Shown here one piece after another: positions 22,401 to 34,246 of a stretch of DNA of 64,000 nucleotides. This stretch comes from Hymenopus coronatus. Taxonomy: Eukaryota > Arthropoda > Insecta > Mantodea > Hymenopodidae. Location: positions 93,237,501 to 93,301,500 of the forward strand of contig CM060883.1 in the NCBI GenBank assembly GCA_030762935.1, in the 5' to 3' direction. The position numbers and the translations under genes were made by a program. The notes below the pieces were generated by a model. The model made no database searches, had not been told where the DNA came from, and saw nothing but the letters and a program-made list of their open reading frames with translations. Position 1 is the first letter of the stretch, and every line of letters begins with the position of its first letter.

Positions 22401-22550
22401 CCAACACACACACACACTCTCTCTCACTCTCTCTCTTTCTAAAAATGTTTTTTTTTTATTGAGGACCCAAAACATGTATCAAATTTTGGATGGAATACAA
22501 TACCTTCTCTCTACATTATGTATATAGTAAGTGTAGAGAAAGTAAAAATG
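22400..22550 (+). repeat. HER, copy C, right end
   Basis: A CA/CT-rich microsatellite, then 'GAGGACCCAAAACATGTATC', then 'TTTTGGATGGAATACAATAC' and the palindromic end 'CTTCTCTCTACATTATGTAT', 'AGTGTAGAGAAAGTAAAAAT'. This is exactly the part missing from the left piece of copy C. Confidence 0.85.
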
Positions 22551-23209
22551 TGTTTTTAAAAAAGGCATCTTATTTGGTTAACATTTTTCACAAAATGAAC
22601 AGAATTTGCAAAGGTTTTGAGTGATTGCGATGATCAAGGGCAAAACAAGAAACACAGAACACAATGATAGAGTAACCTGAGGTTTGTTCCTATGAAAAAT
22701 TGGTTATTTCTGATGGCAATGGCCAAACCAAGGCTGAAAGGTGTGTTCTTGCATTTGAATGGCAGTGGCAACAGCAAAAGCAAAAGCCAGATGTAGCACA
22801 TTTGTAGTGTGTAGCTTAGCATTGGCTTCAGAGGGATGAAGGTTAGAAAAGAAACAGCTAACACAAGGCACTAACTTCCTACATGGGCACTGTAGTTAAG
22901 GTGGGCTAGGAAACATTTGAACAGCAAGGAAGAAGTAAAGAAACAAACTTCAATGGCTGGCAACAACTAAAACCAACTTTGACTCTGGTATCCAGATTGT
23001 TTCCATTTTTTATGGATTTTGACGAGGAACAGATCAGATATGGTAATGATATTTCAATATTTATGCTTGAATATATAGTGTATAATAATGGTATTTTCTG
23101 TTAATTGCATTGAAGTTTGTAGTAATTAGGTAGAAGGCATTAGACATTTTTAATAGGTTATGGTTAGCTTTACAAAATTGTATATTTTAATGAATTAATT
23201 TTCAGACCA
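22551..23209. other. No gene seen
   Basis: AT-rich with short A/G-rich patches; the 76-codon hydrophobic minus frame (22634-22864) has no recognised motif. Confidence 0.4.
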
Positions 23210-24020
23210 TCTTGCCATCCAGAGTGAGATAAGCATTCATTTCTAGGATATGCAATGGAAAGGTGGAGTTCCAAATATTCCTGCAATTCTGAAGATAATG
23301 TGTGAAGAACTTAAAATAATATGTGGCTATTTGTGTCGAGTGATAGTGCTTCAAGTGAGAATAGAGACTTGATAGTGTTAAATAAGGTGAAACCATGCTA
23401 AAGACATTTGTTGCATATAATGTACAGTTGTTGAGTGTTATGTTGTGCTATCCAAACAGTAGTTCCACATTCCAGTATTTGTAAATTCATAAAACTTAGA
23501 GGAAACTTTTAAGTACAAAATATTTCCTGTGAAACTTGCAGGAAAGTTATTGCTGGGTTCTGGAACTTTTTATTCAGCCTCAAAATTTGGGATTCAATGT
23601 GATACAATTATTATGGCATAAAACATTCCTAATAACAGAATTAGTGACCTTAACCAGCAACCCCTGTAAAACTTGTTAATATAACATGAAAGCAATTTAT
23701 GTACCAATTTTGACACTTTTTAATTAAAAGTAACTATACAAAAATTAGCTGTTTTCATATTTGCCTGTCATATGTTCTATTAATAATACATTCTAATACT
23801 ATATTGCTACAGATAACACTGCCAAATTAATTTACATGAGCTTTGATCAGTCTCTTGGAAACCAATTTGAATAACTTAAATGCAGTCATGGTACCAAAGC
23901 TAGTGTTGATAAATTTTTGCATCATCAATAGTGATACATTAGAACATATCTTCAGCTGAAGCATGCAGCTCAGCAGGTATGAAGGCTGTAGTAGGTACTA
24001 GTGAAGTAAGCATTCAAGTG
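23210..24020 (+). repeat. Second dispersed repeat family (copy Y)
   Basis: Counterpart of 17100-18480 in opposite orientation, without the tandem array. Matching blocks at 23245-23295, 23600-23730 and 23800-23850. Confidence 0.65.
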
Positions 24021-25045
24021 TGCAACTCTTCTTAACTTGATGATTGCGTGCGTTTTGTTGCCACTGTTTAACATTAGGGTTCCAATTGTGTTAGTTTTCT
24101 GTTCTGTGGCTGGCTTTATTCATGGAAATGTCAGTAGAACTTTCAATCTAATAATCAACAAACTTAAAAATATGTAAATAAAAAAAAATCCAGTATCGTG
24201 AGGATTTTTCGCAAGTTTCGCAAACTTTTTGTGTAAATACAAATTTTCTTATTATTTGCAATACATTACAAAATTGTTTATAAGGTGCACTATTGTATAG
24301 TTACCTTAGAATTGCAATCAAATACACATTGTTTCAAAATATGCAAAATTATTATGCACTAATTGTTCCAAGCCCTGCATATATCCAATTTAATTATTTC
24401 TACTTTATTGTTAATTTCTTAAATGATTTTAAAAGATAAACTGATTTTTTTTTTTTAATCCAACTAGAATACCTTTGCTTATGTGTCATACTTGGGGGAG
24501 TAAACTTACACTAAAATTTTGAAAATGGTAATATTTTAATTATTCTGATGTTAAATTTGCTTCTTGAATTATGAATATATCAGTGTTATGATCATATGTA
24601 ATTTTAGTTAATTCAATTTTTTGCCTCTGATAGTCTTCATGAATTCCATTTAATACATTTTGGATATTCAGTTTTCCTTGAAAGGAGGTCTTCCCAAAAA
24701 TCAAAATGGGGTGACTATTTTACACCTGGAATATTTCTCTTTCCAAGGAGGTATTAGAATATCTGGAGTGTCTCAGTCTGTTGTAAACATTTAAAAATTG
24801 GTGCTATAATTGGCAGTTACATCACTCTAAGTAGAGGCAAGTAGGGACAGAAAGAGGTCTTGAGTGTTCTTAATACAATTGGGATCAAAGAGTCAAAGAG
24901 GTCTAGAATAGAAAAGTTAAAAAGAGGATCTTAATATATGGAAAGAAGGAATATCAATAACTTACCAAGCTGACCAAGTGGTGAGCAGATCAGTTCCTTT
25001 AAGTCTTCAAATTTTAAAAGGAAATAAAGGGACTTCTTTCTGTTA
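24021..25045. other. No gene seen
   Basis: AT-rich sequence without a coherent frame, recognisable repeat or motif. Confidence 0.4.
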
Positions 25046-25049
25046 ACAA

Positions 25050-25912
25050 CATAAAATAATTTGTACTTCCTCTAGCCTGTATGTACAATGTACATAGGAG
25101 ATAGAGAAGATATTGTATTCCATCCAAAAATTTGATGTGATTTCACCGGAAAGATACGTTTTGAGACCCCCTGAGTCCAAATAAACATTTTTAGAAAAGG
25201 TTGCATGTGTCTGTGAACAGCATAGCTCAAAAATGAAAAGCCCATTAAATATCAAACTTGATATTTAAGTTTAGTATCTTCCAAGGATGCGACAAAAAGA
25301 TTTTCAAGAAAATCTCTCCACCCCAAACTATCCTTTACATGGAAAAACTTTTTAAAATTTTGATTTTCTCAAAAATGGCTCTAACAGTTTTGTAAAATAC
25401 TGTAGGTATATTAAAGATAATCACATCATGTATAAAATGTGTATTTTGAATTTTCTGGGAATAAGTCTCTTAAAGAGCTCTTTATTCTGGATGAATTTTT
25501 AAGTTTTGCAAAACTGGTAAACCGTAAGCGATAGGCAAAAGCTTAGGACATGCAAAATGTAGATCTTGTTAAGAGACACAAATTTTGTCATATATGTTTG
25601 TTTTGTAGAGCTGACATTTTTGAGATATTCCTTGTTATTGATTTCAGCTTTAAAGTGCTAAAAATTTTCTCATTTAGGAATTTGTCAACCTCTGGCCATA
25701 CAAACTTCAGTCACTTTAAATGATTGATTATTGCTTTAGCTAACATATTTACTTGTTACCCTTTTGCATATAAGGAAGCAAGTAATAAGACCAATTTTGC
25801 TAATGCTTATCTCGATTAGCATGATTTAGATAAAAGAATAATCTTTTATAAGAATAGTCTATATTTGGAATGCTAGAGAAAGTTATGTGACTGGAAGACA
25901 TCATATTTTTGT
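25050..25912 (-). repeat. HER, copy D
   Basis: Nearly full length. Starts with the palindromic end ('CTGTATGTACAATGTACATA', then 'GAGATAGAGAAGATATTG') and ends 'GCTAGAGAAAGTTATGTGAC'. Internal landmarks 'AGTTTAGTATCTTCCAAGGA' and 'GATTTTCTCAAAAATGGCTC' are present. Confidence 0.85.
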
Positions 25913-26107
25913 CATAATGGCTGCACAATGGGAAGGCAAGGTATTGGACACTAGGTCGGTTCCTCCAAGCCTTTAGAAGGAATTGAAAGGTCTCTCCCAT
26001 GTTAATAAGAAAAGTCTTTCTGCAGCTGAATTACCAAATATAAATATACATATAACAGAAAGTCATACAACCAGTCCACATTAGTTAAACTATTAAATAG
26101 AACTATT

Positions 26108-26812
26108 AAAAATCTGATGTCTCCATTCGCATGTCTTTCTGTACATCTCTGAAACAAATTATTGCTAAGAAGCTTATTCTTCTATCTTCTTCATGCTAAT
26201 CGAGATAAACATTAGCACAAGCTAATCAAGATAAACATTAGCACAAATGCTTTCTTAAAATAGAAGAGAAATAAAATAACACATTAGGCTAAAATATACA
26301 ACAAATGTTTTAAAAGCTGGTTGCCATGTGGATGAAATCCGTTTCTTTGCAGTGCTAGGAGTTGACAAATTCCTGTATGTGAAAAGTTTGTATTAAGTAT
26401 TATAAAACTGAAATGAATAACAAGGAATATCTCAAAAATGGTTAACGCCATGAAAAAATGTATATGTCATAAATTGTGCGTTTCAACGAGATCTACATAT
26501 TTTGTGTATAAGTTTTTTTTCTATCTCTTACAGCTTACTAGCTATGCAAAATCCAGCAAAATTCATCCATAATAAAGGGGCCTTCAGAGGCTATTCCCAG
26601 AAAATTGAAGATACATTTTATTTGCCATGTAAATAGCTTTAATATACAGTATTTTAATCAAAATCATTAGAGCCATTTTTGTGAAAATCGACATTTTTCA
26701 AAAATGTTCCATGCAAAGAGTAGTTTGGGATGGGGGGATTTTACTCAAAATCTTTGTGTCGCATCCTTGAAACATACTAAACTTATTGTATCAAGTTTGA
26801 TATTTTACTAAT
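26108..26812 (+). repeat. HER, copy E, lacking the hairpin end
   Basis: Starts 'AAAAATCTGATGTCTCCATT' and runs to 'ATCAAGTTTGATATTTTACT'. A local duplication of 'GCTAATCGAGATAAACATTA' occurs near 26195-26240. It is joined tail to tail with copy F, its own hairpin end missing. Confidence 0.8.
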
Positions 26813-26815
26813 TTT

Positions 26816-27398
26816 TACATTCTCTATGCGTACTATGTACATAGTGTATAGGGAAGGTATTGCACTCCACCAAAAAATTTGATACCAAGATTTCACTGGA
26901 AATATATGCTTTAGGGTCCCCTGTATACAACAAAAAGTATTTTCAGCAAAAGGTCCATGTGTGTGTGTCCGTGTATCTGTGAACACGATAACTCAAAAAC
27001 AAAAGGTCGCTAAAATACCAACCTTGGTTTTTAGGTTTAGTATCTTCCAGGCATGCGACATGAAGATTTTGAGAAAAATCCCCCCACCCCAAACTACCCT
27101 TTACATGGAACTTTTTTCGAAAATTTTATTTTATAAAAATAATAAAATACAGGAATTTGTCAACTCCTGTCCATACAAAGGAACTTCATTCACATAGCAA
27201 CCAGCTTTTGACTATCATTTTAACCTATAGTATTCCCTTATTTTGCTTCTACTTACAAGGAAGCAAGTAATAAGACTATTTCTGCTAATTGTTTCTTGAT
27301 TAGCATGAAGTAAATAGAAGAATAAGCTTTTTAACAATAATTTGTTGCAGAGAAGTAGAGATAGTCATGTGAATGGAACACATCAGATTTTTACTTTC
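26816..27398 (-). repeat. HER, copy F, internal deletion
   Basis: Begins with the palindrome 'CTATGCGTACTATGTACATA' and ends 'GAATGGAACACATCAGATTT'. About 300 bp are missing at about 27130-27150, where the sequence jumps from the 'AAAATTTTATTTTATAAAAA' part to 'CAGGAATTTGTCAACTCCTG'. Confidence 0.85.
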
Positions 27399-28228
27399 TC
27401 TATAATTGTTATGTACGTAGTGTATGAGAAGGTATTGTAATGCACCCAAAAACTTGATACCGAGATTTCACTGAAAATACATGTTTTTAGACCTCATGAA
27501 TCCAAAAAAAGCATTTTTAAAAAAATGTCTGTTTGTGTCTGTCTGTGGGTAGCATAGCTCAAAAACGAAAAGTCTGTTAAAAACCAAACTTGGTATTTAG
27601 GTTTGGTATCTTCCAAGGATGCGATACAAAGATTTTAAAGAAAATCCCCCCACTCCCAACTACCCTTTACATGGAACTTTTTTCGAAAATGTTGATTTTC
27701 TAAAAAATGGCTGTAATGATTTTGATTAAAATATCGTATATTAAAGATATTTACCTGACAAAGTGTTTATCTTGAATTTTCTGGGAATAGCCTCTGAAGA
27801 CTACTTTATTCTGGATGACTTTTGCATAACTACTAAACCGTAAGAGATGGACAAAAGCTTAACACACAATTTATGTGGAGTTGATCATTTTTGAGATATT
27901 CCTTGTTTTTGGTTTCAGCTCTGAAAAACTTATACTTTTCTCATACAGGAATTTGCCAACTCGTGTCCATACAAACAAACAAAGTTCAGTCACATAGCAA
28001 CCAGCTTTTGGCTTTCACTTTAACCTATGATACCCCCTTATTTCACTTCTACTTACAATAAAGCAAGAAATAAAGATTATTTCTGCTAATTTGTTTCGAT
28101 TAGCATGAAATAAATAAAAGAATAAGCTTATTAACAATAATTTGTTACAGAGATATAGAGAAAGTCATAATAATTTGTTACAGAGATATAGAGAAAGTCA
28201 TGTGAATGGAACACATCAGATTTTTTTA
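27399..28228 (-). repeat. HER, copy G, with a short tandem duplication
   Basis: Directly follows copy F in the same orientation. Starts 'TTTCTCTATAATTGTTATGT' and ends 'GGAACACATCAGATTTTTTT'. 'AATAATTTGTTACAGAGATA' plus 'TAGAGAAAGTCA' is duplicated head to tail (28136-28200). Confidence 0.85.
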
Positions 28229-28412
28229 GTTATGTTCACAGACACAAAACACATGCGCATGGACCTTTTGTAAAAGATACTTTTTTTTGGATACTTGGGA
28301 GCCTAAAACTTTTATTTCCAGTGAAATCTAGGTATCAAATTTTGGGCGGAATGCAATACCTTCTCTATAAACTATGCACATAGTATGTGTAGGGAAAGTA
28401 AAAATACCTTAC
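28229..28412 (+). repeat. HER end fragment
   Basis: Only the last ~180 bp of the family: from 'AGTTATGTTCACAGACACAA' to the palindromic end 'AAACTATGCACATAGTATGT' and 'GTAGGGAAAGTAAAAAT'. Opposite orientation to copy G. Confidence 0.8.
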
Positions 28413-28439
28413 TGCAGCTGTTATTTTTTCTGACAATAG

Positions 28440-29492
28440 TATACAAATATGTGTTACACTCACATGACTTTCTCTAGCTGTTCTACAAACTTCATACATA
28501 AGATTCTTCTTCTTTCTGGACCTTGCTAATCATGGTACTCATTAGCACAATGTTCTTATTATTTAGTTCTGTATAAGTAGGAAGAAAATAAAGGGAATAC
28601 ACTAGGCTAAACCAATAATCAAATATTTTAAAAGCTGTTGTTATGCGATTGTCATTTCAAATCACTTCTTTTCTTGGCCAGGAGTAGAACAAAAGAAAAA
28701 TGGACACTCCTGTCTGAGAAAAGTATAAATACTTCAAAACTGAAACTAATAACAATGAATACCTCGAAAATGGTAAGCTCCACGAGAAAAATATATATGA
28801 AATGATTGGAATAATTTAGGGTGAAATATTATATTAATTTGAGGTATTATATAAATATTAATGGTATGATTGTTATGAAATTAAAAATATAAACTAGGAT
28901 TAGATACCCTATTATTTTTATTAGGGTATCTAATCCTAGTTTATATTTTTAATAACTTTTGTATTTTAACAAGACCTAAATTTTTTGTATAGTAAGTTTT
29001 TGTCTATTTCTTACGGTTTACTAGTTATGCCAAATTAAGCAAAATTCATCCAGAATAAACAGGTCTTCAGAAGCTATTCCCAGAAAATTCAAAATATATG
29101 TTTTATTTGTTAGGTAAATATCTTTAATGTATGATATTTTAATCAAAATCGTTAAGAGCCATTTTTAAGAAAATAAAAATTTTCGAAAAAAGTTCCATGT
29201 TAAGGGTAGTTTGAGGTGGGGGGATTTTTCTCAAAATTTTTGTATTGCATCCCTGGAAGATACTAAACTTAAATACCAAGTTTTGGTATTTTAGCTACTT
29301 TTCGTTTTTAAGTTATCGTGTTCACGGACACACACACACAGACCTTTTTCTCAAAATGCTTTTTTTTTTTTATATATACAGGGGCTCCTAAAACGTGTAT
29401 TTCTGGTGAAATCTCGGTAACGAAATTTTGGATGGAATACAATACTTCTCTATCCCTATGTACATTGTACATTTGGGGCTAGGGAAAGTAAA
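28440..29492 (+). repeat. HER, copy H, carrying a mitochondrial insert
   Basis: Starts 'AAATATGTGTTACACTCACA' and ends with 'CTATGTACATTGTACATTTG' and 'AGGGAAAGTAAAAAATG'. About 160 bp of foreign sequence (28798-28957) break it between 'GAGAAAAATATATATG' and 'TTTTGTATTTTAACAAGACC'. Confidence 0.85.
28798..28957 (+). other. Nuclear mitochondrial insert: 12S rRNA motif as perfect palindrome
   Basis: 28891-28910 reads AAACTAGGATTAGATACCCT and continues ATTAT, the highly conserved small-subunit mitochondrial rRNA segment used as a universal arthropod primer site. It appears twice, as arms 28880-28911 and 28922-28953 of a perfect 32-bp inverted repeat with a 10-bp loop. The preceding ~80 bp are extremely AT-rich, as insect mtDNA is, but I cannot confirm they are 12S. 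Borders are estimated from the interrupted HER copy. Confidence 0.75.
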
Positions 29493-29559
29493 AAATGACT
29501 AAGGCTGCATTAGGTGTAAGAAAGACTCATGTTTCCCAAAATTGCTTCAAAACAAAAGA

Positions 29560-30810
29560 TCACCACTTGAATAAAAAAAAGAGACATACTAAAGAAGAAA
29601 GGGGCATGTTGTTAGTGTCTTAAAAGAGGACATACTTTGAAACAATGCAAAGCATCAGTAAAATGTTTGCATTGTCAAAGGAGTTACCATGTAGTAAAAT
29701 ATAAGTTGTCCAGGCTTGTAACATTTTAGCAATTTTATTGTTAGACCTCAGCTTACAAGCCAGGACATGTTATATTTTACTAATAACACTATCAGTGAAA
29801 GCCTATGAGCATATTTGAGTTACCATGTGAAAATAAAGTTAAGTTTAAAACAAGCGGGGATGATGAGCCTAAAATACAAGCATTCATATCATGAGAAAAA
29901 TGAAACACTGTTGAAGATGGTCACACAAATAAGTTAGCAAGAGTGTTATTGCATTCAGGGTCTCAACAATCGTACATAACGGAAGACATAGTGTATAAAC
30001 TAGGTCTGGAAAAGTTGGGAGAAGAAACTATGACTCACCCTCTGGAGGAGTCAAAACTAAACAAAGGATTGCACAGCGTGTACCATATTACGTTACACAG
30101 CATGGATTGACACTGAAGTCTTAGATCAATAGAAAATATACTCACACGTAAACTGTTTTAATACTTGGGAGTATAGAAGATTTACGGCATCTGGTAACAA
30201 TAGGCATGAAGTAAAGAAGAAGGAAGATGCGAGGTGCATCTACCGTTCAAACAGGTCATCCTCAACTAACTGGGAATGAAGAGGTAGCACTGAAACAGCT
30301 GCAACTATGAAGAGGCTAGAAATGAAGAGTACAAGACAATTCAGAGCTGGTTAGCTGCTGGCATAAAGAACCAGTCCCAACTTATTCCTTGCTTCATTAA
30401 GCAGTGATGAAAGAAACCAGCTCTGCTATGCTTCAGCTAAAGATGAAATGGGAAACTCTGAATAGCTACTTGGAAATAGGCCTGAGCTTAATTGACAGAA
30501 TTCCTCAAATTTTGATATAATTCAGAAAGTCAAAATAGGTGTTGAATCATATATTAAAAAGAGTTTTTTGCAAATCAGCCTATATGAGAGAGGAATTTTT
30601 TGAAATTCTTATGGTGAAGGGCTTTCGTGTATCATCAAGTCCATTTCTTTTTGGTGGCACAATTGCACTTCACCTAAATAAAGCTCCACAAGACTTGAAA
30701 GAAACAGCAGAAGAACTGAGGGCTTCGTTTTATATCTACAATTGTATCCAGCTTGGATGGCAAAGAAGAACTAAGGTACATTTTTTGCGGAAGTATGTGT
30801 TTTAATGTCT
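29560..30810 (+). pseudogene. BEL/Pao LTR retrotransposon relic (gag end, protease, RT)
   Basis: Plus-strand blocks in the order of a BEL/Pao polyprotein. Near 29645-29690 'CKASVKCLHCQRSYHVVK' is a decayed zinc knuckle. Near 29930-30010 'ARVLLHSGSQQSYITEDIV' matches the retropepsin block LLDSGSQRSYI; the catalytic Asp is changed to His. Near 30580-30760 'FRVSSSPFLFGGTIALHL' and 'LKETAEELRASFYIYNCI' match the BEL/Pao RT region (SSPFLLxAT, then the Y-x-DN-like box with its catalytic Asp lost). Frames are broken between blocks, most of the RT is deleted, and no LTRs are seen. Inactive. Confidence 0.72.
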
Positions 30811-31384
30811 TATGAAAATTGAAACTGCGAGGCTGGACGATTAGTTCTGTTAGCTGTATGCATGAGAATGTCCATTGTTGGGATTAGTTTGGAACCTAAT
30901 ACAATTGTGATGTGATAATAGGAAGTTGATGCTTCCTTTAATAAAGAGACATTTACTCTGTCAGTCGGAAGATATTGATCCGATTGTATGTATGTGCCCA
31001 ACACTCTAATGCCTAAGCTCTTATTGTGAGAGATCTGAAAGAAAATGCTGTAAGCCTACACATACTAAACAATAAAAGGATATAAATTCATAGTTGAAAT
31101 AGTTAACAATACAAATAAGTGCTAACAAAGCTGCAATATAAAACTCAACCTGGAAATAATTTTAATGTGCAAATATATGTTTAAGTAGGTTAAAGTGATA
31201 ACATATGTTCCTAAAGGATCATGAGAATTTTGACACAATTCCCCAAGGGTCTCATGGGAAATGAAACCAATTCTCCCCAGAATCTTATTCTCTGCAGGGG
31301 AGCGGGTAAATATAAGTGTATTATTACCACCACTTCATGACTCAAACCTGTTTATATATCTGAAAATTATCTTTATCTAAACTA
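30811..31384. other. No gene seen
   Basis: AT-rich. May hold further decayed BEL/Pao sequence, but no motif is recognisable. Confidence 0.4.
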
Positions 31385-31700
31385 CTCATAAGAGGGCGAT
31401 ACCAAAAGTTTTTGGCAGAGATTCAGAAAACTATTTTCTTTAAAATTTAACTTTAAAAAGTTTTCAAAATACCAAAGCACCGTACTGAAGTATGCCTCTT
31501 CATTTTGGCGTCATTATGGTAGACCAATGTTTTTTCATCTGTGACAATATTTTACTGTCTGGATTGCCCTGTTTCAAATTTTTCAAGTATAAAACCAATC
31601 CACTTTGTGTCCTTTTGGACTTCTGTCAGGGAGTGTGGCACCCAATAGGCACATCTCTTGGTGAGACCTAAATAATCATAACCACAGTCAATCCAATATT
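31385..31700 (-). pseudogene. mariner transposase relic
   Basis: Minus strand of 31440-31690 reads 'RCAYWVPHSLTEVQKDTKW', then 'LEKFETGQSRQ', then 'IVTDEKTLVYHNDAKMKRHT'. This is the N-to-middle mariner region: the WVPHxLT linker, then the I-V-TGDETWVY catalytic block, here altered. The left border 'GAGGGCGATACCAAAAGTTT' looks like a mariner terminal repeat. The other end and the C-terminal half are absent. Confidence 0.7.
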
Positions 31701-31908
31701 TAGAGTCCCTTTAATGTCACAAAATGTGAGATGATCATTTCATTTATTTGCATCTGTTTAAATATGAATATATAATATGGAATTGTCAGCATTTGTATAC
31801 ATGTTAAATATGTTATAAACTAGTATTTTTATTTCATTTACTGTATAAAAGTGATTTAAGGCAATCATATAAATTTATAAAGAAAGGTATAGAAGATATT
31901 TACAAATA

Positions 31909-33653
31909 CAGTAGAGTCTTGCTCAACCGACGCAAATGTGATGTTGGATTAGCGTGAACGTCGGTTAATAGGGGAAGAAGAAATAATAATATTGTGGATG
32001 TATGTAGGTGTCTTATTATTGTTAAAACTAATACATTATTACTTTTAGTGTGCACTATGATTAAAATTGTAGCATAAAAAGCATTGATACATATTCAGAT
32101 TTATTTGAAAGACTTGCTTGCCCGCCGAGTGTCGTTTTCTCGCTGTCATGTAGAAGTGGTACCTCAGTGATGGAAGTTTCTTCCTGTTTCTCCATGTACT
32201 TCAATGCTGTTTCAAGGGCTTTGAATCCTTCATTGTGAGTTATTTTGACACTATGTTTTCTTCCTCTTCACCATTAACAATGGTCATTAAGGTCTTCATC
32301 AGTTGCATCTCCACATCCACGGATTTTATTCAGCAAAGGCAACTTGCTGTTCATGTTTTCTGTGCTAATTTCCCTCTGTCTCCTCACTTAACAGAATTTT
32401 CCATTATTTTGCAATTGTACCTGCACCAATACTTTCCCAACATTGTGCCACTAAATAAGCCAGGTCTTTCAGATTTAATTGACGCCATTTCTCCTTGGTC
32501 AATAGTGTCGATGAAAGATGACAAAAGTTCTCTATGGTAATTTCTTTTTACCATCTCCAACACACCTTGATCCATAGTCTGAGAAATTTGTGTAACATTT
32601 GGTGGACGAACGATGCTTTTATTTCACTGTGTCGAAGTTCTTCACTGGGATGAGAGGGAGCATTATCTAATTATAGAAGAATGACTTTTCGGCAACTGCT
32701 ATGCCTTTAAAAACTCTTCAATTTTTACTACAAATTCATTAAAAAACCATTCTATTAAAATTTCTGAGCTCATCCAAGCACTCTTCTGTTATAATATTTG
32801 ACTGGCAAAGCATTTTTTGAAATGTTTTTGAATGCTGATGGGTTCTTTGATTTCCCGATCATAGCAAGTTTCAACTTAAGGTTTCCGGTAGCATTACTAC
32901 AAGCAAGGATTGTTATTCTTTCCTTACTTTGCTTGTACCTGGAGCTGAAGTGTTTTGCTTGGTAGCATTTTATAATTTAGACTGGTTTCGTCACAGTTAA
33001 ACAGCTGTTCCCTGGTCAGATTTTCACTTTCAATTAAAACATGCAACTTTTCTCTGCAAATATTGAGTTGTCGAATTGCATGCTCTTCTTCCAGTGGTCC
33101 AGCTTCATTGAACTCTCCATGGAATTTCAATATTGGCACATCTGTATCCCTATTATGGGTGAACCAAAATTCAAAGCTCACTAACTTTAATGTACTCAGA
33201 TGGTTTCATGATGTTTCTTTCTTCTAAAACTTTGTTTGTCACTTTCTGAACACCATTTTTCTATTTCCAGTCACCTACAGTTATACATCCTACACCATAA
33301 TCTTGTGCCACTTTTAATGCTGATTTGCTGTTATGTCCAGCCTCTTAATTGCTTTCAGTTTACCTTCCATAGACACTAACACCCTCTTTCTTTCCAAAGC
33401 CATCACAAAACAACAGTATGGGAAAAAATAATTTTAAAGCACAGCAAGCGAAATCATGGCATTGCCTACAACACTAGCCACTGATCAGGTCGCAGTGGGA
33501 AAAAGTTCTATTCACAGCGCATGACTCATACAACAGCATTGTTGTATGTACCTCCAAGGCTAGAGTAGTCATATAAATGGTACTGGGGAATACTATAAAT
33601 TGTGTGAATTCTTTTCGGATAACATGGAATGTCGGTTGAGCAGAACTCTACTT
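31909..33653 (-). mobile_element. Tigger/pogo-like element with decayed transposase
   Basis: About 1.75 kb with matching inverted ends: left CAGTAGAGTCTTGCTCAACC, right (reversed) AAGTAGAGTTCTGCTCAACC, both continuing GAC. TA precedes the left end. On the minus strand, 32924-33181 reads 'GPLEEEHAIRQLNICREKL' and 'LFNCDETSLNYKMLPSKTL', the pogo/Tigger DDE block (xNxDETxLxYKxLPxKT). 32384-32610 reads 'PNVTQISQTMDQGVLEMVK', the downstream block (PNVTxxxQPMDQGVI). The third acidic region near 32640-32700 is disturbed. The N-terminal CENP-B-type DNA-binding part (33200-33450) is frameshifted. A cut-and-paste transposase; inactive as written. Confidence 0.85.
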
Positions 33654-34243
33654 ATATACAGTAATTATAAGTCAATCATATTAATATTAATCTACTTTTT
33701 TTACAGTTGAGATATTTACATTAAAATATATTTGTTCCTCATTTAATTTTTCAAATGCAAAACATCTACTGTGTAATAAAATTTATTAAGTAAAAATTTC
33801 TGAATTTGATTTTTGAAATTTGTTATTGATTGTAAACATTTATTTCCAGATTTGTTTGAAATATCTTGATAATAAAAGCCATTCTCAAATAATGTGCTAT
33901 GGTGCGGAGTTAAATGTGGTTGTGTATTTCAGCATTTGCATTCAAATCTTTGATGCATATTTGTATTTGTATATATACACACACACACACATGGTAATGG
34001 TAATAAGTTTAAAAACCTAAAATAATATCTTACAACTAGATGAAGGATAATTCTGATAATTTTTTTTGGACCCAGAATACTTTTATTGTTTCACTACTGT
34101 TTCCCCTTAAAGGCAATTCCATAGGCCTTTAGTGAGTGGAATTTTGCTAAATAAACCATTCTTAGTGTCTTGAGTATCAACTTAACTTTTTAGTGCAGAT
34201 ATTTGATAACATGTCTGGCTGAGTCATCTTCAGTTATTTCCTC
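33654..34243. other. No gene seen; short CA repeat
   Basis: AT-rich with a (CA)n microsatellite at 33978-33992. Confidence 0.4.
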
Positions 34244-34246
34244 TCA

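Noticed and set aside
30539..30805. Upstream RAWUL exon of the Psc-like gene (the frame precedes a GTAC donor-like site)
   Set aside because: The residues match the BEL/Pao RT region (SSPFLFGG, LKETAEELRASFY) instead of RAWUL.
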